The notes beneath the pieces were generated by a model. It made no database searches. It saw only the letters and a list, made by a program, of their open reading frames with translations, and had not been told where the DNA came from. Made by a program: the position numbers and the translations under genes. From Toxorhynchites rutilus septentrionalis (Eukaryota; Arthropoda; Insecta; Diptera; Culicidae), in contig NC_073746.1 of assembly GCF_029784135.1 (NCBI RefSeq), forward strand, positions 160,571,108 through 160,635,107: a stretch of 64,000 nt of DNA. The letters are read 5' to 3'. Position 1 is the first letter of the stretch. Each line of letters starts with the position of its first letter. Below, piece after piece: positions 9,451-21,928 of the stretch.

Positions 9451-11879
9451 TATAAAATAAGAAAGTTACATTCCACCAAAGTTGGACTAATTTAGGTTCT
9501 TTCTTAGAGGCTCTCATCCTGTGCTAATACTTCTCGGAATGTAAAATTAATGCATTTATATATATATGCCGTTTGCTCTCAGGGTCGGCTTTTCTCGTGA
9601 TCGAGGTGATTTAGCGTGACAGGGGCTTCGAATCATACAACGCAATACAGGTAAGTATTTTTTTATCGTTGATTGTTACCAAATTACAATGTGGGCATGT
9701 GTAGTGTGTGATGATGGCCTGCCGACTGCTGCTGCTGATCTCGATGTCCTGACGATTTAGCTCCTCTCGTGTGGACAGTCGCAGGATTGTCAAAGCTTTG
9801 TTGTGGACCAACATAAACAAGCTGGGCTTCGTTATTCGGTACTACAACCGATAGATCTCGTATATGCTGTTCACTGGATTTTCCCAGTGGCTAGGATAAC
9901 GGGCCCTATCAAACAGGAAAGAATAAGACCACTGGCTATTCTAGACGACCTGGTCGAATAAGCGTTGCAACTTTTTTGAATCATACCTGATTCTTATGAA
10001 TGCTTCGATTTCCACTCACTGTTGCTCAATAGTATTCTTTTATGACACTTCAGAATAAAATTCAGAAAGGAAATGCTATCCTCTTTCTATCACTGTTGCC
10101 AAGAAACTGACTCTAGATTATTCTATAATTTTCCGATTCATTTCTACTATATCCTTTTTTTATGTTCGTCGAGTTATGCATAAAAGATTACAGCTTTCAA
10201 ATAGTAAGTGTGTGTGTGTTGTGTGTGAGTTGTACTAAAATGTTTTCCTAACTTACATATATCTTTATTTCAGTGCGTTATCTTATACATACACACCAGA
10301 GTCTATATAATGAAACAATTACTAGCCTCTATAATCAACAAAAGCAAAAGCAAGTCATTCTAATTATTCATCCATTGCTAACACTGTTAGATTGATAGGG
10401 GCAGCAATAAACATCGAAGTCCAATTTTCAATTCCCAAAAATCAGCGCAGAAAAACATTCAATTAAATTAACAAGTTTGCATACCCTATTCGATGAAAGT
10501 GTAATAAAATCTATCCTTCTCTAACTAGACATGTGGTAGCGAGGGGAAGGAAAAAACACCCAACGTGAGCCGTAGAAAATAACACGAAAGAAGTTTTTTT
10601 CAAATTTTCCACCTTACAGGCAATCATTCGCCGCAGGGAGCCAGCATAGGGTTGATTTCCGAGTTTTTATCATTGGCGATCATCATTTTCTGTGCTAGCC
10701 GAGTAGGCCTAACAGTGCCCGCAGGGATGAATTTGGTGAAATGGAAACGTTAAAAAAACGTTGCAAATAAATCATTGAATAGAATACTTTTTGACCGGTT
10801 TGCATCAGTGCGTTTGCGTTCGGAACCATAATTTTCCACATTTTCCCATCGCGCGACACAGCCCAAACCCATGGAACGGATGGACGGAGTTCGTGAATCC
10901 GGTTACATTCAGTTATGCCCATCTGCCAGGCTGCCTAACCATCTAACGAATGGTGGACCACACTCTGCTCACATTCTGGACACTTTGTAGCGCTACCCGG
11001 ATCGTTTGCAAGTAGGGGAGGGTAAACCTGTCTCGCCAGGCGGACCATCGGAAGAAGTAGAGAGAAAAAAAAATTAAACGCCCATTCAATTTCGTAGCTT
11101 TTGCTGGCTCGGAATGCCTCGGAACCATTTTGGGGTAGTTCCTCGCGTGTATGCCCATTTAGCACTCGGGAAAAATCTCATGCATAAATAATGGATAAAT
11201 TTTCAACCGCTATAAATTATGACTTTTTATGATTTGCAAAGATGCTGCCTGGTGGCAAATGTGAAGGTGCGATTTGGCCGAAGTCTGGCACCAGGTGGCA
11301 GGAATTTAGCTAAAACATTTTGAAGTTAACTTTTCGGTGTGGTCCATTGCTGATAGGCATCGGGTGAAAGATTTAGTGGGTGACCGGTACGCAATTTTCA
11401 CGCGAAGCACACCGATCGGGCGGGGGTTTTTGGTGTGGAGGGAAGTGGAAAAATATGCCACTTTTCAAGGTTTGAGCGGATTATCCTCACCCATCCGTCG
11501 TGACGATGAAGCCATTCGCTGGGGCCGGGTGTGGTTTTGGAACTTCCGCGGATAACAACGACAATTCCATTACCCACTTAATGTTTATTTATTCTGATGG
11601 TTGAATAAATAAGTGGAAATCTTGAGGCAGTTCGGATTTTTCATAAAATATGTTAGAAATGGATACTTCATTCTTGATATTCTCATGGACATCTCGTTAT
11701 TGTTTATTTGAAATGCTGCATTTTCGTAGGATTGATTATAGACGAATTTCATGCCAACTCGTTTTAGGAATTCGCAGTACAATCTCAGATAGCAGCGAAA
11801 CGTTGTGGGTGTAAACACATGGGTCTTTCAAGCAACTTTTCATACTTGAAATATTCAAAAAAATAATTAGACAACTTTT
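9451..11879. other. Unique region, no gene recognised
   Basis: No protein domain, tRNA or terminal repeat was seen. A GT-rich microsatellite lies at about 10207-10228. The part from 10620 to 11560 is richer in G+C than the surrounding DNA and has few homopolymers, which could mark conserved or regulatory single-copy DNA; this is inference only. Confidence 0.35.
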
Positions 11880-12790
11880 TTGAAAGGGCCAAATTTTTTT
11901 CTTGATTCTATATGAAAAATTATAACTCAAACACTATAATACCTACAAAGTCGGGTCAAAGAATGAAATGTATGAAATTGTTTAAATTTACCAAATAGCA
12001 ATTTTTTTTATAATAAAATAATCATATTGAAAATTAAAATTAGTTTTTCTCAAAACTGTATTTTTTTTAAATTCTCAAAAAAAACATCAATAGCCCCTAC
12101 AATTTCTAACAAGGCGTCCATACATCGGAAGATGGGCACTTTTACAGAGAAAATTTTTTTCTAACAGCAACTTTTTCATGTTTTCTTTGAAAAAATTATG
12201 ACTGATCCTAATTTTGTTTAAATTCAAGATAGCGATATAGTGTATTCGAGAAAGATCTTATTAAAATATGAACTTTCGTTGAAGACGTCAACTTTCTATC
12301 TTTTCTAGTTTCTGGGATATAGGGCATTTTCTTGGAGACCCTGAAAAAATAATGTTTTACCCGTTACATTTTGCGTGTAAATTATCGTGTTTAGCATGTT
12401 CTTGACATGCTTCTGAATTGGAAAAAAGTTAGCAGAGCATATAAATCGCTATAATTTATACATAGAAATGTTACGAATTAAACGTTAATAGTATTTTTTT
12501 AAAAGAAAAACATGAAAAAGTTGTTGTTCGAAAAACTTTTTCCCTGTAAAAGTGTCCATCTTCCGATGTATGGACGACTTGATGGAAATTGTAAGGGCTG
12601 CTCGTATATATTTTTTTAAGAATTTTGGAAAAACATGTTTTCGAGAAAAATGGATTTTTATTTTCAAAATATTTTTTTTTTCAAAGAATTTTTTATTCAA
12701 AAATTTGCTTGATATTTTCTTATGTAAACATACATTATCTCCTACATTTCATTCTTTGACTAAAAAATTTGTAGGTCTGATAGATTTTTT
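11880..12790. repeat. Foldback element, copy 1
   Basis: The arms at about 11885-12200 and 12490-12785 are inverted copies: 'ccatacatcggaagatgg' near 12118 pairs with 'ccatcttccgatgtatgg' near 12556, and 'gtcaaagaatgaaatgta' near 11955 pairs with 'tacatttcattctttgac' near 12742. The loop of about 290 bp is not self-complementary. No coding sequence is present. A second copy with the loop in the opposite orientation lies at 13900-14766. Confidence 0.8.
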
Positions 12791-12799
12791 ATGAGAATT

Positions 12800-13902
12800 T
12801 TGACGTAGAACTACGTCTTTCATTAAGGGTGCCAAATCAGGAACAGGTCACGTTTCTATGAAATGAAGTTATCGTTAATAACTATTTTCGCCGCGAACGG
12901 ATTTTGGCGATTTACATATCAAACGAATCGGAAATTCCCTAAGATTTGTTTGAAATGCTATACATTACAATCCCATAGTCTGTATATGGTTTAAATTGAT
13001 GAAAATTGGAAGCATTCCCATTTCCTCATACATTTGTTCTGTCCATTTGTGTGCTATCCCGAACAGAGCTTAGAACAACAAGCAACTTATCGACGAGCAA
13101 CGAAGGGGAAATCATAAGATGTAAAGTCTCCGTGAACAAAGGAAAAGAAGAAGAATGAAGGGGAATATTAGCTAATCTAGACTGGCAATATTAACAGAAA
13201 GGGCTATTGAGAAGAGCGCAAAACGGAGATAAGTGTGTGTATGTTTAGTTGCTTCAAGCCATCGATATATGGATATTTGCGTGCGTAAGTGCGTGCGTTT
13301 GGTGTTGCAAATTATGCAGTCACAATGATAAATATAAACATGGAGGGGAGATAGAGGGAGGGAAATATTTACGCTAGGGTATTAGTACTGAATCTCTGCT
13401 GAGGCAAATAGAATACCAAGTTATTCAATAAGTTATATTAAGTTATTAATTTATTTGAACTCGCGTGCCAGTCACAAACTGCTTTCAACTAGGATTGCAT
13501 TTGCGCTAATCTTGATCATAATGCTACTCTCTTTGAGGTTGTTGAGATTAACAGATAGAGTTTATTTCATTAATTCAGTAACCAAGAAAGTAAATGTCGT
13601 TCTAGAATTATGTATGAAGTTTGGTTTCGCTTGCCGGTAGCAAAACTTTCTCCACTAAGGATGACAGCTGCTCTTATCTCGATCAAGTATTGTTCTGCGA
13701 GCACAAGAATGAATAATCAAACATATATCGTCAAATGATTCTACAATAAAAAAAAACAATTCAGGGCGACCAAACTGGTAGAATGGTCATTTCAAAATTT
13801 TCGTAGCATTATAGAATAATACCCGCAGTTATAAACAAGCTACTTGAATTAAACCACAGCGTAGTTCTACGTCAATAACGCGGTCGTGTCTTGAACACAA
13901 TC
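12800..13902 (+). mobile_element. GACGTAG element, ~1.1 kb, between foldback copies
   Basis: The left end is TTTTGACGTAGAACTACGTC (12801). The right end has GTAGTTCTACGTCA (13861) and a terminal dyad GCGGTCGTGTC..GAACACAA at 13880-13900. The left ~175 bp are the inverted form of the block at 409-576. The interior has two diverged ~150-bp units, each with 'aggattgcatttgcgctaat'-like or 'gacagctgctcttatctcg'-like text; the same pair occurs inverted at 47150-47400. No protein is visible. Confidence 0.7.
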
Positions 13903-14766
13903 TTTTTTTTTTACCAAATTTTGAGTTTTTTTCAACTTTTTTTCGAAGAATCTTACTTTAAGAACTATAGAATCTACAAAATGTTGGTTAAAGAATGAAA
14001 TGTACGGATTTTTTTATGTTTTCATTAGAAAATATCAAGCAAATTTTTAAATAAAAATTAATTGAATAAAAAATTTTTGGAAATTAAAATTATTTTTTCT
14101 CGAAAACAACAACAACTTTTTCATGGTTTTCTTTGAAAATTTACTATTAATGTTGAATTCGTAACATTTCTATGTATAAATTATCGCGATGTACATGCTC
14201 TGCTACCTATTTTCTATTTAGAAACATGTCAGGAACATGTAAACGCGAGAATTTACACTCAAAAATGTAACGAGTAAAACATTACTTTTTCAGTGGTCTC
14301 CATACAGAACTGTCATATATTCCAGAAACTATGGAAGATGGAAAGTTGACGTTTTCGACGGAAGTTCATATTTTAATAAGATCTTTGTCGAATACACTAT
14401 ATCGCTATCTTGACTTTACAAAATTAGGATTAGTTATTTTTTTTTTCAAAAAAACATGAAAGAGTTGTTGATAGAAAAACTTTTTTCTGTAAAAATGCTC
14501 ATCTTTCGATGTATTGACGATTTGTTGGAAATTGTAAGGGCTATTCATATTTCTGTGAAAATTTAAAAAAATACGTTTTTGAGAAAAATTAATTTTAATT
14601 TAAAAAAAAAAATTCCAGCGAAATTTATTTTCAAAAAAATGGCATTTTTCATGAAAATATAAATAATTTCTTACATTTCATCCTTTGACTAGAATTTTGT
14701 AGATATTATAGTTTTTGAGCTATAATTTTTCATAAAAAATCAAGAAAAAATGTTTGGCTCCTTTAA
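13903..14766. repeat. Foldback element, copy 2 (inverted to copy 1)
   Basis: The outer arms (about 13970-14130 and 14440-14765) pair with each other and with those of copy 1. The loop (about 14150-14430: 'tttctatgtataaattatcg', 'aatacactatatcgctatct') is the reverse complement of the copy 1 loop at 12220-12480. Together 11880-14766 form an arm-spacer-arm structure with the GACGTAG element in the spacer. Confidence 0.75.
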
Positions 14767-17030
14767 AAGAGTAATCTAATCTAATTAATCGTATGAATTT
14801 GAATTAGTTCAAATATAAGGTTTATCATGTACCGTGAATCTTCCATATTGTCACAAATCAACAATAACAAAGCGATTTTTCACTTTTTATTTCCAGCCGT
14901 CCTCGACTAAATAAAACAAATTTATGAACGGTAGTTGAAATGAGTTACTACCACTACCCGTCCAGTGGCGTCCGAGTCCTCCGGGAGCTGTAAGAGTATT
15001 ATACATTAATCATGCAATTCGCTCTGATATTCAAAAGCGTTTAAAAAAATAGACCGCAAATAACTAAGTTTATTTTCCGGCCAATCCATTTCACCACAAA
15101 AAAGGTAAGCACTGATGAATGCCCATAAACTCGACAACGGCAAAGATTGCCTAGCCCGATAAATTCATACAACACATCCAAACTGCAGAATATAATCACT
15201 GGTGGCTAGCAGTTTGAAAGCATACTCAATTATTAAAACTCAATTTCTGTCCCCGATAGCCCTCTGTCATGGTGCGGCGGAGGTCCACGGAGAACCCGAC
15301 CAGCAGCAGCGGGGAGTGAATTTTTGATAGCCGATCCACCGTTCTTTTTCCCCCAGCCCAAGAGCGAATGGGTTGAGCCAACGAAAATCCCACTTTTCAC
15401 GTTCCGCCCACAACACTGGTAACGGACCACCCACACAGACCACCGCATATGCAATTATTGTTCAAATCGGCCAGCAGCATTTCAGCTCGATCTCCGTCGC
15501 TCCCAATTCTCCTGCTGAATTTATGTCGTTTGCTACCAAAAGTTTATTGAGCAGCCCTGAATTGCTTTTCCATCCCTTGACTCTGGTGAATGCGATGGCA
15601 GACGGGCAGGAAGCCGCCCCAAGAAACGTGGGAAAAGGGTACAGTCTTTAATCCAAACCGGATTATCGATGGCTTCGGGCGGATTTCAGCTTCATCAGTA
15701 CTTTGGTGGACAGTAGAGCACGGAGCAAATACTAGCCAATAACACGATTGTAAAATTGTTCTCTAATCTGCTTGCCATCACTGCAGCCGTCAGAGTGCAA
15801 AGTGAAGGGCAGCATACAATCCTACATAGCTTGCCCTTCCACTCAGAGCAGAATGACCAGGCCGATATCTGGGAAGGACTTTGCGTGGCTATGGAAACGG
15901 TAGTAGTTTTTGGTTCTATCAGTTCGATGACTTCCGATAATCGGGTTGAGTCTTGAGCCCTTTTCTCTGTGGGAAAAGGTGACAGTGGCAGTGAGTATCA
16001 TAGAAACCTTTTCAATATAATTTGTTTTTTTTTTGAATTGTAGAATTTAGGGTGTAGGAACCAAAATAGTTTCAACTGATACAACAGTAAACCAGACTTT
16101 GTTTTTATCGTTAGTTCGATCTAGTAAAATAAAAAAAAAGATTGGTTACAAATGTTTTTTTTAACTCTTGGGCTGGAGATTTTCACAGTTATGGTTCCCT
16201 TAAAAACACTTTAGAGCATTTACATGCTAAATCAGCCAAGCAACGACAAATTTTGACGTGATCTCCGATTGTTTGAAACTTTCTACACATGGTGGCAGCT
16301 ACCCAAAATCACAGTTTTCATAACTCAATCATAACTCGAAATCAAGATTTTTGAATGAACCGAATTCGTATGAATAAATTGAATAAACTAGATTGATTCC
16401 TTCTCCGGCGTGGTGAAGGGGGGGGGGCACGACTTTTCCGCCACGGGTACGAAAACTTCACTCGACGCCACTGCCCTTTACGCTTGGCTTTTTTACCTGC
16501 TCAAATGGAAAAGTGGTGGAACAAGATACCAAATACGGTTACCAGCAGTACTGCGCAGACCATCATGGGTGATATCACACGAAAAGTTCAAAAAATCATC
16601 CCTTTTTTGTATTTTATATATGAGAAGTTTTCTACTTTCTGCGACCAAATTATGAAACAGGCTTTACATCTACACACACCAAGATAAAAGTTTGTTCGTA
16701 AAATATTTTGGAAACAAGCTTAACCGTTTGAGTACGGAACAAAATATTAAAAAAATGCGGATGAGTTTGGGTTCATTTCACAAAGCTTAGGCTTTTCAAG
16801 AGGCATTTATAGAATCCATCGAAAAATGAATGAGCAATATGCGATAGAATCTAGATTTTTTCAATTTGCACCCCCGAGATATTCCCGAAAGATGAAGTCT
16901 TATGTTAAAATGTGCTGCCCATAGTAAAAGAAAGTATCGTTATAGCGCTCCTCCGCACTCAAAGGCGTATGCGTATGATGTACATTGCATCTTCATGTGT
17001 ACATTATTTGTGCAAAAAAAATCACTGGAG
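14767..17030. other. Unique region, no gene recognised
   Basis: No family was recognised. The part from 15230 to 15960 has higher G+C and an open frame of 92 codons at 15373-15651, without detectable motifs. There is a G-run at about 16419-16428. The right part (16000-17000) is AT-rich and featureless to me. Confidence 0.3.
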
Positions 17031-17670
17031 GGTTGTGTCCGAGACACGACCGCATAATTAACGTAGGATTTCGTTAGGCTATCTGTTGTATGCTGACTTT
17101 TGATATGTTTGAAAAATTACATCGTTAAACTCTTTGATAATGATTTGGTGGCCCTGAAAAGGGCCGTTTTGTTTGGTTTTTGGGTATTGTTTGTTCACTC
17201 TCCCAGTGTTTACAACCGAGACAGAAGGATGGACGGAAGATGCCGAAGTGGAATGGGATATGATATGACCAGAAATTACCCCCGACTTGCATATATTTGC
17301 AAAGACGATTCCCCCAGGCACATTGATTTTGAAGTCCGTGTTATGGAAACACAGCTCGGTGGGAACAAAAATACCCCGACTTGCATGTTTATTTGCAGAG
17401 CGGATTTCCACACCTACATCGATTTTGAAGTCTGTGTTGGGGAAACCGTAAATCGGGCCAATCAAAACTTGGCAGTTAGATCGTTAGATAACGATTAACA
17501 TTTTACAGTTATTCGATTGTTCAGCTCATGAAAAATAATATTTTATTAATTGTGATAGACGCGTAGAAATATTTCCTTTCAATTGATGCAAACATCTTTC
17601 CGATCCGTTAAGAAATGTTCGAGTTATAAGCATTCGAAATGCTTATAAGCACACAAATCGGCATAACAAA
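17031..17670 (-). mobile_element. GACGTAG element with histone stem-loop (3' part)
   Basis: Minus-strand orientation. The right-end dyad is at 17031-17051 (GGTTGTGTC..GACACGACC), then a degenerate ACGTAGGA at about 17060. Inside are a perfect histone-type stem-loop (17150-17165), two diverged 96-bp-type units (17270-17460) and body text shared with 7990-8110 and 50050-50150. The left end is missing; the repeat stops near 17670, just before the 142-bp array. No functional protein is seen in the frames of about 130 codons on either strand. Confidence 0.75.
17150..17165 (-). promoter_or_regulatory. Histone-mRNA 3' stem-loop (perfect)
   Basis: The minus strand reads GGCCCTTTTCAGGGCC followed by ACCA and, about 12 bases on, ATCAAAGAG. 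The 6-bp stem with a 4-base TTTC loop is the consensus bound by SLBP in replication-dependent histone mRNAs. The purine-rich downstream block fits a histone downstream element recognised by U7 snRNP. It stands in a dispersed repeat with no histone frame upstream. Confidence 0.8.
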
Positions 17671-17739
17671 TGAATGGGAAAAAAGGAATTTCTTCCAGTT
17701 TTCATAAATTTAAACCGTTCAGAGATTAGTGAATCGGGG

Positions 17740-18170
17740 GAGGAGTGTCTAACCTCCATAGAAACATTTATTGCATCCTAAAATCTCCATATGCATAATT
17801 TGGTTTCATTAGCTTGATTAATTCTCGAGTAATGCAGAAATTTATATTTCATTTCTATGGCAGCCCCCCTTAGAGAGGGGGAGGAGTGTCTAATCACCAT
17901 AGAATCATTTATTGCACCTTAAAACCTCAACATGCCAAATTTCTTTTCATTTGCTTGAATAATACTCGAGTAATGTAGAAATTTGTGATTCATTTGTATG
18001 GCAGCTCCCCTTAGAGAGGGGGAGGAGTGTCTATCCAAAATCATAAAAACTTTCATTGCATCCTAAAACCTCCACATACTAAATTTGGTTTCATTTGCTT
18101 GATTAATTCTCGAGTAATGCAGAAATTTGTGTTTCATTTGTATGGCAGTTCAGTTTGAGAAAAAGTGATG
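17740..18170. repeat. Helitron-derived tandem array, 3 units of ~142 bp
   Basis: Anchors 'gtaatgcagaaattt' at about 17831, 17972 (with one change) and 18114 give a 142-bp period. Sequence and orientation match the array at 4440-5250. No Helitron terminus is seen nearby, so this is an internal fragment. Confidence 0.8.
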
Positions 18171-18643
18171 TCTGCTCCCGCATACACAAACATTTTAAAG
18201 CTTTTGATAACGGAGCTTTTATTTGTTAATTTCACCCTTTACTAAATGAAATCGACAAATGACAAAACATGAGTATTTTTGATTTGGATGAAAGTTTGTA
18301 TTCCGTTTGGGTTGGAGGAAATATTAGTTTTCCATAGCAATTGGGATTTTTTCCCCAAGTGTAACTTTTGAAAAGGACGTATCGATTTTAGTAAGAGAAA
18401 TCTTCGATCATTTATATCTCAAAAACTATGAGTTGTACCGAAATAGTGTTGTAGATTATTGTTGTTTAAATGTGAGAAAAAAATTTACACTGAGAAAAAA
18501 TTAGTACTCTTTTTTTATTCACAAAAAAAATGCAATATCTAAAATATGTATTTTTTATTAAAAAAAAATTAATATAAAATAAAAGTCATGTAAAAAATTT
18601 AAACGATGAGTCCAAGACGGTCAAACTATTTTTGACGAACTTT

Positions 18644-19143
18644 TTTTTATTTTTTTTTTTTTTATCCCATTTATATATTGAGGGCTCATTAGCATTTTAG
18701 CTGTAACAGAGCCGAATTTTAATCGTGTACATGTCACATGGTTATCATATATCTATAATTAGCACATAACACAGTTGCCATTCGCCAGTATTCCTTCTAT
18801 ACCATTACATATGGTACATTCACACAGTAGCCATTTAGGCGTAAGAGTATTCTTTTTGTTCTTCCATTATCCAGTTGGACCACCGGACAGCGGAGACAGT
18901 TGATTGATCATTGTTGAGTTATTTATAGAACAGCAGCCCGATGTGTCTTTCAGAGCAGAGCAGTTGTATGGATGAATCGATCTTATTTCGACCGTGGATC
19001 GATCTCTATCGCTGATGATTGTTGCGTGGACGTAGCTATTCTGTAACAACACAAAGATGGTCAATGAGGGTCCTGAGTTTTGAACTCACGATCGATCGCT
19101 TACTAAGCGAACGCGCAACCAATCTGGCTACGGAGACCCCCCG
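18644..19143 (-). repeat. tRNA-derived SINE (Feilai-like)
   Basis: The minus-strand head (19140 leftwards) is tRNA-like, with A box TAGCCAGATTGG and B-box-like GAGTTCAAAACTC. The tail ends in a long poly(A), seen as T at 18644-18662. A 12-bp target-site duplication TTGACGAACTTT flanks it at 18632-18643 and 19144-19155. It lies in the left arm of the foldback element. A 3'-end fragment of the same SINE is at 52577-52609. Confidence 0.85.
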
Positions 19144-19961
19144 TTGACGAACTTTGTGGAACATCAAATTTTTATGAATTTACAATTGTTTAGCCACAAA
19201 TTATAATTCCTGATGTGATTTAAAACAAAAAATCTCTTTATCAATCTTCTTCTAAATGCAGCCATTCTCGAGATAATTGAAAAAAATATTTCTAATTTAG
19301 TGCCTTTTTAATAGTAAATAGGCTCTTTTAATACGTTTGTCGTGTTATACCGTCATGTTCATAAAATGTTATGAATTTGCTTATAATTTTCAACCATTTT
19401 TCCAAATACAACATTATGGTAAAAATATATGTTCAGGTGTTACCTATGTTGTGTTTGAGAGTTTTAACCCACATGTCTTCAAATGTTTTTCAACGTAACT
19501 CCGAAACATATATTTTTATCATAAAAAGTTGTTGAAAATTACAAGCAAATTCATAAAATCTCATGAACATAACGGTATATCACGACAAACATATTAGAAG
19601 AGCCTATTTACTATAAAAAAAGACAAGAAATAAGAAAAAAAAATTTTTTTAAATATCTCGAGAATGGCTGCATTTAGAAGGAGATCGATAAAGAGATTTT
19701 TTGTTTTAAATCACATTAGGAATAATAATTTGTGGCTAAAATGATTGTTAACATACAAAAATTCGATGTTTCGAAAATTCATGAAAAATCGATGTTTTAT
19801 CATACATTGTATTTTAGATATTGCAAATAATTTTTTTTGTAAATAAAAAAAGTACTATTTTTTCAGTGTATTTTTTTCAAACTTTAACATGACTCACCCT
19901 AAAACACTATTTCGGTACGACTCATAGTTTTTGAGATATAAATTGATATATAAATGAGTTT

Positions 19962-21075
19962 TTGAGATATAATGTGTTGCTCTGTGCAATCGACCAGTTT
20001 GTTCCGATGAAAAGAATACTTAACATCCAGCAAACACCGTGGTCCAATCGTAATTTTAAACGCTTGAAAGCAGCGAAGAGATCCGCCTTGAAGAAATTGA
20101 CTAGATCTCGCTCCTATTTTCGGAAAACCCGTTACGCATTAGCCAACAACAATTACAGACGTCTCAACAAAGTTTTATTTGCCAGATATCAAAACCGCGT
20201 GCAATCCACTTTAAAGTGCAACCCAAAAAAATTCTTGGAGTTTGTCAACAATCAAAAGAGAGAGTCCGGTCTACCGACCGTGACGACACGTGGCAATGTA
20301 GTAGTTTCCAGCAGAGAAAGCACCTGTGAGCTATTCCGATGCCAATTCCAGAATGTTTTTGTCAATGATTGTCTTGATCATGAGCAAATTGCCTCCGCGA
20401 CTGATAATATACCTCATCTTGAAACGGCTGGATCACGCCCTATAATTAACCAGAACATCGTTGAAGGCGCCTGCTATAAACTGAAACACTCTTCCAATCC
20501 TGGACTGGACGGTGTCCTCTCCGTTATTTTGAAAAAATGTGCTGAAGGTTTGTCTTATCCACTGAGTCTATTTTTCAACCGCTCCTTAAATTCTGACATA
20601 TTTCCTCAAATATGGAAGAAAGCCTATGTATTTCCTGTTTTTAAGAAATGCTGTTAGAAAGAGGTCCAGAATTACAGAGGGATCGCATGCTTATGTGCAA
20701 TATCCAAATTATTCGAACTCATCGTCTTGGATTATATGTCGTATACATGCAAGAACTACATAGCTGAACAACAACATGGATTCATTCCGAAACTATCCAC
20801 AACCACAAACCTTGTTGTCTATACATCGTTTATTGCTCGTGCTCTACAGTCGCGTCATCAAATAGATGCAGTTTACACCGATTTTTCGGCGGCTTTCGAT
20901 ACCATCAATCACAAGATCATTGCAAAACTTAATCGTCTTGGTTTCAACGGCTCCTTTCTTAGTTGGCTCCAATCCTGTTTGGTAAATCGGCAGATGTCCG
21001 TCAAAATCGGTGACTCTATCTCCAAGCCTTTTGGTGTTACTTCCAGCGTTCTTCCTGCTATTCCTGAATGACATC
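19962..21075 (+). pseudogene. CR1-clade LINE reverse transcriptase, part 1
   Basis: This is the ORF2 part of a 5'-truncated non-LTR retrotransposon. RT motifs are in order: NPGLDGVLSVILKKC (near 20490), FPVFKK, NYRGIA, and AVYTDFSAAFDTINHKI (near 20870) with the first catalytic Asp. The frame is cut by a TAG at 20655-20657 with the same frame continuing behind it. It shifts near 21045, where the SGVPQGS block is damaged. The VYTDFSAAFD / SFLSWLQSCL style is close to mosquito T1/Q elements of the CR1 clade. Endonuclease and ORF1 are absent. Confidence 0.8.
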
Positions 21076-21928
21076 AATTTTGTTCTGGATTGCCAAAAAT
21101 CATCTTACGCGGACGATTATAAACTGTATCATTTGATTCATAGTGTAGAAAGCGCGGCATTTCTCCAGTCACAAATCGACGCCTTTACTGCGTGGTGTGA
21201 TAAAAACAGAATGATTCTCAATCCCACCATTTGCTCCCATTTGCTCAATCATATCATTCTCGCCTAAACGCACTGCAGTACACTCGAGTATAAGCTGCGG
21301 GATCGTATATTACAACGAGTCAGTTGTGTCAAGTTATGCTCGACTCTAGGCTTACTTTTCGTGAACACATTGCATATATTACAACGAAGTCATTTAAAAT
21401 ACTTGAATTTATGTTTCGTACAACAAAAAATTTCAGGAACATACATTGTATAAAAGCCGTTCGATACTCGAATACGCATCAATTGTTTGGTCACCAAACT
21501 ACGAAAACAGCATCCTGCGTTTAGAAACTATCCAACGTAAATTTGTCAAATTTGCTCTACGGCATCTACCTTGGAGTGGTCCCAACAACGTCCCCAGTTA
21601 CGAAGATCGCTGCAAACTCATAGGACTGTATTCTTTGTCTAATCGTCGATACGTGACCAAAATCTGCATCATCTCTGACCTGTTACTGTCGCACATTGAT
21701 TGGTCGGAATTTTTACAGCTTGTGAATTTCAACATTCAGCAAAGAAATCTAAGGTCTCTCAACTTTCTTCAAATACCGTTGTCACGCACGAACTACGGTT
21801 ATCATGAGCCATTGTCGAGTATGTGTCGAATATTCAATAGGCACAGTATTTGTTTTGATTTCTGTGTATCTCGTACAGTACTTAAAAAACGATACATCAC
21901 TTCAATAGCAAACACTCCTATTAGCTAA
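21060..21928 (+). pseudogene. CR1-clade LINE reverse transcriptase, part 2
   Basis: Continues part 1 in shifted frames. It contains LLFLNDINFV, SYADDYKLY (RT box C; the YADD catalytic pair, about 21105) and the thumb/connection region with 'DSRLTFREHI' and 'RSILEYASIVWSP' (about 21450). It ends near NTPIS* at 21926-21928. At least two frameshifts or stops lie between 21267 and 21450. A 3' UTR follows to a short A-rich end near 22012, where foldback arm sequence resumes. It is inactive. Confidence 0.8.

Noticed and set aside
15373..15651. Small secreted or regulatory protein
   Set aside because: No signal peptide, repeats or known domain; frame length is plausible by chance at this base composition.
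18960..19142. tRNA gene on the minus strand
   Set aside because: A and B boxes are present but the sequence extends into a poly(A)-tailed body with a 12-bp target duplication, i.e. a SINE.
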